From contig PYSS01000063.1 of the NCBI GenBank assembly GCA_003049465.1, positions 1-64,000 on the forward strand: a stretch of DNA of 64,000 nt, read 5' to 3'. Made by a program: the position numbers and the translations under genes. This DNA is from Magnaporthiopsis rhizophila (Eukaryota; Ascomycota; Sordariomycetes; Magnaporthales; Magnaporthaceae). Shown here one piece after another: positions 56,762 through 64,000 of this stretch (its first letter is position 1; the number at the start of each line of letters is the position of its first letter). The notes beneath the pieces were generated by a model. The model was not told the origin of the DNA. It was given only the letters and a program-made list of their open reading frames with translations, and searched no databases.

Positions 56762-57931
56762 ATGCTACCGTCACCGCGTGTCGGCCTCCTGGCCGCCGCC
56801 GCCAGCTGCGCTCTAGCTTTCACGCCACGGGGCTTCTCGCCCGCGGCTACGGCGCCCCTAACCGTTATATACTCGCAGAGCATCCCGGCCGCCCGCGACG
56901 GGGCCCTGTCTCAAGGTGCAACAGCGAGGCCGCCCATTCTGGCTACCGACAAGCTCCTGCTAGGCAGGTCGTACGCCGTTATAATGGTGGACCTGGACGT
57001 CCCGACAGAGAATCCGCCACAGACCGCAACGCTTCTCCACTGGATGCAGACGGACCTTGTACCCAACCCCACGAGGACCGTCCTTAACACGACTCTTGGC
57101 CGCACCGACGTCTTTCTGCTCGAGAACCGCCGTAACGTGATCGCGGCAGCCCCCTACATCGGGCCGTCGCCGCCTGCCCTTGTGCCTCTCAGCCACCGGT
57201 ACACCCAGCTCTTGATCGATACCAGCAACACCAGCATGGCCCAGATTGCAAAGCTGTCCCAGGCGGCACTCAAGCGCGCAAACTTTGACACAAATGCAGT
57301 GCTTGAGTCTGCAGGCATCACCAAATTCCAGATTGTTGCTGGCAACTTCTTCAATGTTAGTGAAGCCAACCATCTCGTTGTGTCTTTTTTCAGCTCACCT
57401 ATTATTGTTCCTTTGGAGCCTTTCGGGAGGAGACGTTTCCCTTAGCGGGCGCGACTGACCATGCATACATTTCTTTGCGGTAACCAGGTCACGAATCCCG
57501 GGCCAGCTCAAACCGGCCCGCTGCCTCCAAATCCAGCGACGCCCTCGTCTGGAGGGCCTTCTGCACCTGCGGCGCCTCCAGCGGCGCCTCTTCCGGCGCC
57601 CAGGACTGGTGGAACCCCGGCCATCCCCGGGAACGCCACATCGCCAGCACTGGGACCAGGGGCTTCCGGCACTCCTGGAATCAAGCCCAAGCCGACTGGC
57701 GGCGCAGCACCCTCGGGGGCGCCCGCCGTGCCCGCTCCCGCACCAGTGCCTGGTGTCCCTGGGTCCCCTCTGGCGCCATCAAATCCGGTTGGAACAGTGA
57801 CTCCACCGCTGACAACACCGGGGCTTGTCGGTGGCTTCCCAGTTCCTATAGTCTCTGGTGGCTCGCGCGTGTCCGCTGGGCCGGTTGTCGTTGCCGTGGC
57901 AGCCGCCGCCGCAGCGCTTTGGACTTCGTAA
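56762..57931 (+). CDS. Secreted GPI-anchored PEBP-like protein
   Basis: Exons 56762-57355 and 57488-57931, with donor GTTAGT, branch CTGAC and acceptor ACCAG; 1038 nt, 345 residues. A signal peptide (MLPSPRVGLLAAAASCALAF) is followed by a PEBP-type domain at about residues 22-198. This shows AVIMVDLDVPTENPPQTATL with the following LHWMQTDL, in the position of the DPD-P and HW ligand-site motifs of phosphatidylethanolamine-binding proteins, and AAPYIGPSPP and SHRYTQLLI, as in the GPxxxxHRY segment. After the splice a Pro/Gly/Ala-rich stalk of about 125 residues follows, then a small-residue site and a hydrophobic end (VVVAVAAAAAALWTS) typical of GPI attachment. Several N-glycosylation sequons exist, including NTT and NVT. 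Expected location is the plasma membrane or cell wall. The ligand is unknown. Confidence 0.85.
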
Positions 57932-59944
57932 TTAAATAATTTCTTTGCATTGTCCGTATTTGCCGCTTAAGCTTTTAACTTCTATTTTGACCCGCTGGCG
58001 TCCGACAAGACTGCCTATGTCTTGGTCTGTCTCTTGGAGGGGTGTTACAATACTGCATCTTTAACGGCGCTCGAGAAATAATGCTATTTTATTGAAGCTC
58101 AGAGTTCTTCCAAGCCAGGGACCGAACCGATACTGCGTGAAGATGGGCCGCAAAGGTACGCTGTTTTGCCAGCCTTGCAAGACCACACGCAAGAAAGCCC
58201 GACATCCTTACCATATCGTGCGATCAAATTAACGTCACACTGCATCGTTTGATCGGCCAGACCGGGGGGTCCCACGCATGCGCCCTCCAGGCGCGGTTGC
58301 TCTCGCGACCTTCGAGGACCTGGGAGGCAATGCTCATGGTGAGAACAAGGACGGGGAGGCAGGGTTTGCCACGAATGGCATGGATCAAAATAAAAAGATC
58401 TAGAGACTGAATTGGCGATTCAGGCGGTACCATAGATCTCTAGAAACATGCTGGTATTGAACTCATCTGGGCATTAACTAACGGAACTCGAGGCCGCAGG
58501 GGACTCGTCCTGTTGAGCAGTCAGCCATGCTCGCCATTCCCAGTTTACTCGCGCCCAACATGCCCATCTTTGTTTGGTGAGCGCCTCCCGTGTCCATTAC
58601 ACCGGCATTGCAGGACATCCCAGAACATCTGGTCTACCGATTCGCTCCCCCATCGGGTATTTTCTCGGAACTCGGCGTTTCGGGTAATTTGCGAGGGCGG
58701 AATATCCGTACCTGCGGACAAAAAAATAAATCGGAGGAGGCTTTGTTAAGAATACTTCGCAGATTATGAGCTGGTCCCACTCATAAATCTGAAAGACTAC
58801 GGGTTCTGGACTTGGCTGGTAAGGCTATCTTTCTCTGGCCCAAGCCTGTCCCTCGGCCGCTTATAATCCCGCTGACCGACCTAGCCTTTTTCGTCTCGTC
58901 CCTTGTTTTCCCTATTCCTTACGTATTCGGGAAAGAAAAGGCCGCGGTGTGGCAGCCGATGGATCGGATCTATTCTGGGCACTGCTGCAAGCGGCACCGC
59001 CGGCAGATCCTTGTGGGATCTGTCCCTTGTCCTTGATGTCCAGGAAGCCACTGATGTCTTGCAAAGCCTCCCCCCGCTTGCCGTCGTTACTGAGACCCGA
59101 CGCAGCCGGAGGTGCGTATGGATCTTGCTTTCCATGTCCCTCTGCCGGCATCCGGTTCTCGCCTGCGTCCGCCCGTATTTACGGCACGGCTTGCCGCACG
59201 TAGCAGAGGACCGTTTCAGCATCTTTATCCCGACACTTGTCCTTCATGACTCCGCGACTGCACCCTGCCACGGCTAGAACCGCCTAAGGTTCGCAAAGCC
59301 TGTTCGTCAAAACTGCCAATTACCACCTTCACCAAGTTGCTTAGCCATTCAGACATCTAAACAACTCTAGTTTGACGTCCTTCTCACTTTAGCGGTACGA
59401 AGTCTTCCCGCCAAAAAACTATCAGATCTTCGCTGCCTCCTGAAGAAGTCACCGCGGAGCAGAAACAGTTCAAAGCAAGTCCTCTGCCGAATACGCCGAG
59501 CTCAAAATAAATTTGATCGACATGGATCCCCCTTGTGTCCAGTGTCCACGCATCGTTGTACCCCCATCACCTGCAGTCATCCCAAAAGGTACAGGACTCT
59601 CGCCGCATTGGTGGACATCATTCTACCCGCCCTTATTCCACTTGCTTGCCGTGCCACAGCATCCACGCGGAAACCGTTCACCCCTAACCCACCAATCACC
59701 ACTCTTACTGGTACCAAAGTAACTACACCACTTTACTCAAGTGACACGGAGGTTTCGGTCGACGCACTACTAGCATTGGGTCTACGCCGGCGGGCAGGGG
59801 CGGTATGGTCAAATATCGGGTCGTGATGGGGTACAAGTTCCGGACAAGGCGTGGGAACCTCCCCAGGCAGGATCAAGCTGCGCTCCTGCGATTTCCCTAC
59901 GCCAGTAACGGGTTGTGACGCTACCCCCTGAGGCTTGTAGACGT
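57932..59944. other. Intergenic, no gene seen
   Basis: Short frames only; no domain, tRNA or repeat stands out. It lies after the 3' end of the PEBP-like gene. Confidence 0.45.
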
Positions 59945-60664
59945 CTACCTGTTCGGCCTGGCGACCACCTCCTCCTCCTTCTTCGGAATGAGGAAGCCAA
60001 CAAGTACACTGGAAGCTCCCCCGGACCGAGACACGTCCCCAGAGGGTGGGTGCTGGCGTAACGGATCGTCGAGCTTGACTGGCTCGTGAGCAGCAACGGA
60101 GTCGTGCTTCTTCCCCTCGGCTTTGATATGGCATTCAACATGTTGTCCGATGTCTTTTAAAGCTCTGGGAGTTACTGCCACTTGATAAATCCTGGTGAGC
60201 GCTGCATGACAGCAAGAAAACGGGCTGAAAAGGGGTTGGCCTCCATGAGGCGTGCGACGGTACGCGACGGTGAACCCTCAGTAAATCCCTCCAAAAGTTT
60301 ACGACAGAGGAGGAATCGACAGTACGCAGTTTAGACAGTTCCATGTAGTGGGCTAGCACCAGGGACAGCGATGTAGACATCCTCATTTGAAGGCGTCTCC
60401 TCCTACGGTCATAGTCACCGGAAGCCCCTTCCTCACTGTTAGCCAGTTCCCGCCCTTCGACTGTCTCATCCAGCCTTGGGATTCGGCCAGAGTGGAGTGG
60501 AATATCGCCAGGCAGATGATCAGCGCCTTTAATATGGAACTTTGGGAAACGCTTTGCGTCCCGAGAGGGTCCAATGCGTCCAGAGCGGCCTTGCTCCTTG
60601 CTAAAAATAAGGCATCAACTTGCTCAATGCTCTCCAGCTCAATATCCTCGCGATATCCAATCAT
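59945..60664 (-). pseudogene. Possible decayed coding relic, unidentified
   Basis: Three successive minus-strand frames (60664-60383, 60386-60135, 60181-59945) have protein-like rather than random composition. Examples are DALFLARSKAALDALDPLGT and the following SILKALIICLAIFHSTLAES, LSLVLAHYMELSKLRTVDSS, and TPRALKDIGQHVECHIKAEG. They are separated by stop codons and frame changes with no good splice sites between them. No family is recognised. It may instead be a spliced gene I cannot resolve. Confidence 0.3.
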
Positions 60665-61820
60665 CCCTCAATAGAATGTTCACTGCTACTAGACCAGGAC
60701 GGGCCGTTGGTGACTAGGTACCTAGACATCCGACGTACCCTAACATCACCCGTATATCGTAAAAGGTGCGGCCTACAATATGTGCCCAAAAGGAGTAGCA
60801 TTCTAAGGACTTCCCGTAGTAACTTCGTGCGGAAGTGGCTTCTGGCTTGCCCTTATGCGGGGATTTTGGCATCGATTTTAGTTGTAAGTGTGGCTTGCTA
60901 TTCGGCTTCGAGACTCGCCGCCATCTTTTCATCTTGTTGCGCTCGGCTTCTGTATCGATGACGCGCTGCTCGACAATGTCTCAGCGAGCCTTATTTCAAT
61001 ATCTATTCCGAACATCCGGGATGCACATGGACTTGAGCGTGGGGGCCATATGCGTTCAATCTAGTCCACATGCCGTTCTCGTCGTCTGCGTTCACAATCT
61101 CTCGAGGCTACTGTTGATAAACTGTACCCTTTGATTACCACCTCAAAATTCATTCCGTTCTCTATTTCTCGTCCTTTTGCTAAAGTGTTCATGCCTACCT
61201 TTTAGTGCGCGCATGCCAGAGGTTGTTGGCGGTATTCACAGCTTCTAATCCCATCGGGAGAGCCTTTTCCAGGGGTCAAAGAGCAAGCTGCAGCCCTAGG
61301 TTTTGTGGAACACACCCACTTCATCCAACTTCCGCATCCAACAAGGCTCTCGGTGTCCTCCAAATGACGGCGACCACCTTGCCACCCCGAGAACCGGCCT
61401 GACTGGGGACAGCGCCGGAGTGCCAAATGACACAGGTACCTCGCTCACAATAAGAACAACGGAATGTCATATGGTGGAGCAGGGATTGCGGCTGGTGCTT
61501 CCCCAGACCCCAGATCCCCGGCTCCACGGGTCCGCACGTGCCCCCCACGCCTGAGCCGAATGCCGCCACCAGCCGCCAGCAGCTCTGGGAGCCTCGGCAC
61601 ACACGTCAGCCAAATGCGGTCAGGAGCTTCACATGCATTCCATTGATCTTGGCGCCAGCTCCGCCACCCAGTCTCGTTCAAAACAAGGGAAGGCCGGATT
61701 CAACTTGCAAACCAACTTGTTCTCGCAAACTCCCCATCAGTCGCTCTGGTAGCCTTGTGTTTCTTATCCTCTGTCACTATCACCACCACCACACACCCTC
61801 TCCATTCTAACCTAGTCAAC
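60665..61820. other. Upstream region of the thiolase gene
   Basis: No gene is seen. The final 80 bp are C/A-rich with a CACCACCACCACAC stretch (61780-61795), consistent with a fungal core promoter and leader for the thiolase. Confidence 0.5.
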
Positions 61821-63383
61821 ATGGGTGGTAAGTCGGCGCCGAGATCGCGGATGCGACATTGAACCGGCCACGGCGCAGAGATGATGTCCCCAAGGCGCTG
61901 ACACACTGAATTCCGGAATTTTCTAGCCCTCGACCGTCTTTCCCAGATCTCGGGCCAGCTCTCCGGAACGCTGGCCTCCGGAGGCCGCGCCAAAATCCTC
62001 GAAAAGCACGCCGATGATGTCAGTTCCCTGCTCTGTCCCCCGGCGCAAAACCGCTGCGCTACAACAGCGACACCATCGCAACCGACGGGCGCGCGAAGGC
62101 ACAAATAGAGAGTTATACTAACGCGCATGCGCGCGCGCAGATCGTGGTGACGGCTTGCCTCCGGACGGCCTTTACCAAGGGCGGCAAGGGCGGCTTCAAG
62201 GACACGCAGGCGTCAGACCTGATGGCCGGCGCCTTCAAGGGCATCATCACCAGGTCCAAGATCAACCCTGCCCTCGTCCAGGATATCTGTGTCGGCACCG
62301 TGCTGGCCCCCGGCGGCGGCGCCACCGAGATGCGCGCCGCTGCCCTCGTCGCCGGCTTCCCCGAGACCACCGCCGTTCGCACCCTCAACAGGCAGTGCTC
62401 CTCGGGCCTGCAGGCCTGCGTCGACGTCGCCAACCAGATCAAGGCGGGCATGATTGAGATTGGCATCGGCGCCGGCGTCGAGTCGATGAGCACCAACTAC
62501 GGGTCAGTCACTACCGTGTTGCTTGCTTTTGACGCGCCGTTTTTGTATCAGCGCTGCTGACACATGCTATAACCAACCACACAGACCCCAGGCTGTCGCC
62601 GAGTTCTCAGAACTGCTCGAGGCCCACCAGGAGGCGGCCAACTGCAAAGTGCCCATGGGCGTCCTGTCGGAGCAGATGGCCAAGGACCGCCACGTCTCGC
62701 GTCAGTCGCAGGACGCCTTCGCCGCCGCCTCGTACCAAAAGGCCGCCAAGGCGCAAGCCGAGGGCCTGTTCAAGGAGGAGATCGAGCCGCTGCGGGTCAA
62801 GTTCGAGGACCCCAAGTCGGGCGAGACCAAGGAAGTGGTGGTGGACCGCGACGACGGCGTCCGGGCGGGCGTGACGGCCGAGTCGCTCGGCAAGATCAAG
62901 GCCTCGTTTGCAAAGGACGGCAGCATCCACGCCGGCAACGCCTCGCAGATCTCGGACGGCGCCGCCGCCGTGCTGCTCATGAAGCGGTCCACGGCCGAGC
63001 GTCTGGGCCAGCAGATCCTGGGCAAGTTCGTCCAGGCGTCCATCGTCGGCGTGAAGCCGCTGCTCATGGGCGAGGGCCCCTGGGCCGCCATCCCCAAGCT
63101 CTTTGAGCTCACGGGCGTGTCTAAGGACGACGTCGACATCTTCGAGATCAACGAGGCCTTTGCCAGCCAGTGCCTGTGGTGCGCCAACGAGCTCGGCCTG
63201 CCGCAGGAGAAGATCAACCCCAAGGGCGGCGCCATCGCCTTTGGCCACCCGCTCGGCTGCACCGGCGCCAGGCAGGTCTCGACCCTGCTCTATGAGCTGA
63301 GGAGGAGGGGACAAAAGGTTGGCGTCACCAGCATGTGCATCGGTACCGGCATGGGCATGGCCGCCCTCTGGGTGGCCGAGTAG
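61821..63383 (+). CDS. 3-ketoacyl-CoA thiolase / acetyl-CoA acyltransferase, peroxisomal
   Basis: Catalyses the last step of fatty-acid beta-oxidation, cleaving 3-ketoacyl-CoA with CoA. Exons 61821-61827 (7 nt), 61927-62018, 62141-62502, 62585-63383; 1260 nt, 419 residues. Donors are GTAAGT, GTCAGT and GTCAGT; acceptors CTAG, GCAG and ACAG. The N-terminal RLSQISGQL (residues 6-14) fits the PTS2 rule R-L-x5-Q-L, so peroxisomal import by the PTS2 receptor is expected. Catalytic residues: Cys of about 119 in LNRQCSSGLQA, the NEAFA block (EINEAFASQC), His in GHPLGCTGAR, and Cys in MCIGTGMG. The block NYGPQAVAEFSELLEAHQEA-like and KVPMGVLSEQMAKDR match peroxisomal rather than cytosolic acetoacetyl-CoA thiolases. 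The 7-nt first exon holds just ATG GGT G; the frame depends on it. Confidence 0.95.
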
Positions 63384-63797
63384 TCCAGTCCACCCAGTTT
63401 GTGTTCTGCCGCTTTTGCAATACCACTTTTCATCCCAATTCTTTGCTTCGCGTTGTGACGTGTGAATCTCGAGTTTGATTTGTATCTACCCTCCTCCATC
63501 CACCAGCCATGTAACACCGAAAGACGTAGCGAAAAAAGCCTTGTTTGATGTAAGAGAAAGAAGGTACCTCAAAATTTATCGAGACAAGGACGGTTGGCAT
63601 GTTCATTGGACGCGGAAAAGAAAGTAAGGGACGGGGATTTTGAAAAACGCGCGGAGCAGGCGAGAGGTGGAAAATAGCAGGGCGGTCTTGCCAACGGCGT
63701 TCCAACTGCGAAGGCGCATACTACTCTAGTTAATTAGTATTTAATCCACAGCACAACCAGGTCGAATCGGCTTTCGGAAACATTGGAGAACGCTCAC
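63384..63797. other. 3' flank of thiolase and intron or 3' part of the edge gene
   Basis: No certain exon. On the minus strand a branch-like ACTAATTAACTAG and a CTTCGCAG acceptor at about 63703-63710 could precede the next exon of the edge gene (frame 63702-63430), but the reading phase does not join cleanly to the exon at 63798. Confidence 0.35.
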
Positions 63798-64000
63798 CTG
63801 TCTCCACGGGATGTTCCTTGTGGCAGTGCCAAAAGCGAGGCTGGGGGTAGGCGGCGAGGTGTCGTTCGAACAAATCTCGCGAGATGACGGAATAATTGAA
63901 GGGCGTGTGCGGAAAGAGTGCGCTTGGGGGTACGAAAACGATGTGGTTCAACAGATTGTCCTGAACAGAATCGGGGAGCGGGGGGTGGTGTGGCGGGGTC
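63798..64000 (-). CDS. Exon of an unidentified gene running off the right edge
   Basis: A minus-strand frame is open to the window end and reads as a folded protein: LPDSVQDNLLNHIVFVPPSA, then FNYSVISRDLFERHLAAYPQ and PRFWHCHKEHPVET. It stops at an ACAG/GTGAGC donor at 63797. The start codon lies beyond 64000 and the downstream exons are not resolved. The family is not recognised. Confidence 0.5.

Noticed and set aside
1..64000. CRISPR array, prophage or intact transposon
   Set aside because: No regular spaced repeats, and no integrase, transposase or reverse transcriptase sequence in any frame.

Overview
This is a eukaryotic nuclear window from a filamentous ascomycete, most likely a Sordariomycete. 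The evidence is short spliceosomal introns (about 70-350 nt) with GTRNGT donors, CTAAC/CTGAC-like branch points and YAG acceptors, GC-rich third positions, monocistronic genes separated by long intergenic spacers, and proteins that read as typical Pezizomycotina orthologues. There is no sign of operons, plasmids, CRISPR or prophage. The genus cannot be fixed from the sequence alone.

I find 15 gene models that appear complete. For every spliced model the proposed exons sum to an open frame. In order they are: a six-exon pfkB/ketohexokinase-like sugar kinase (-); an EF-hand protein whose first coding exon is only the ATG (-); a class II eIF4E-like cap-binding protein (-); an acidic protein of unknown function (+), tail to tail with a 1,886-residue protein carrying OB-fold-like ends of telomere-binding type (-); a flavin monooxygenase (+) and an Aro8-type aminotransferase (+) in tandem; ribosomal protein L4 (-), head to head with a short kinesin-3 (+); a mitochondrial NAD-malic enzyme (+); a poly-Q single-pass membrane protein (+); a small single-pass membrane protein with an NPFDTDIEAM motif (-); a hydantoinase/oxoprolinase-DUF917 fusion (-); a GPI-anchored PEBP-like protein (+); and a peroxisomal thiolase with a PTS2 signal (+). 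One exon of a further gene runs off the right edge on the minus strand. Two decayed coding relics lie near 40.1 and 60.2 kb.

The genes do not form one pathway. Most are housekeeping: translation (uL4, eIF4E), central carbon and fatty-acid metabolism (malic enzyme, thiolase, sugar kinase), transport (kinesin) and amino-acid metabolism (aminotransferase, FMO). The two most unusual predicted proteins are the giant double-OB-fold candidate telomere protein and the poly-Q membrane protein. The FMO/aminotransferase neighbours might share substrates, but this is not shown.

Gene-poor stretches (31.2-36.8, 45.2-50.7 and 57.9-61.8 kb) are full of homopolymer tracts, including a T33-C21-T31 tract and a T40-CC-N21-T36 tract that contains the only assembly gap. 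A possible RNA polymerase III module (TATA, B box, T10) sits on the minus strand near 54.7 kb. All domain calls are from reading the translation by eye; no database search was possible.
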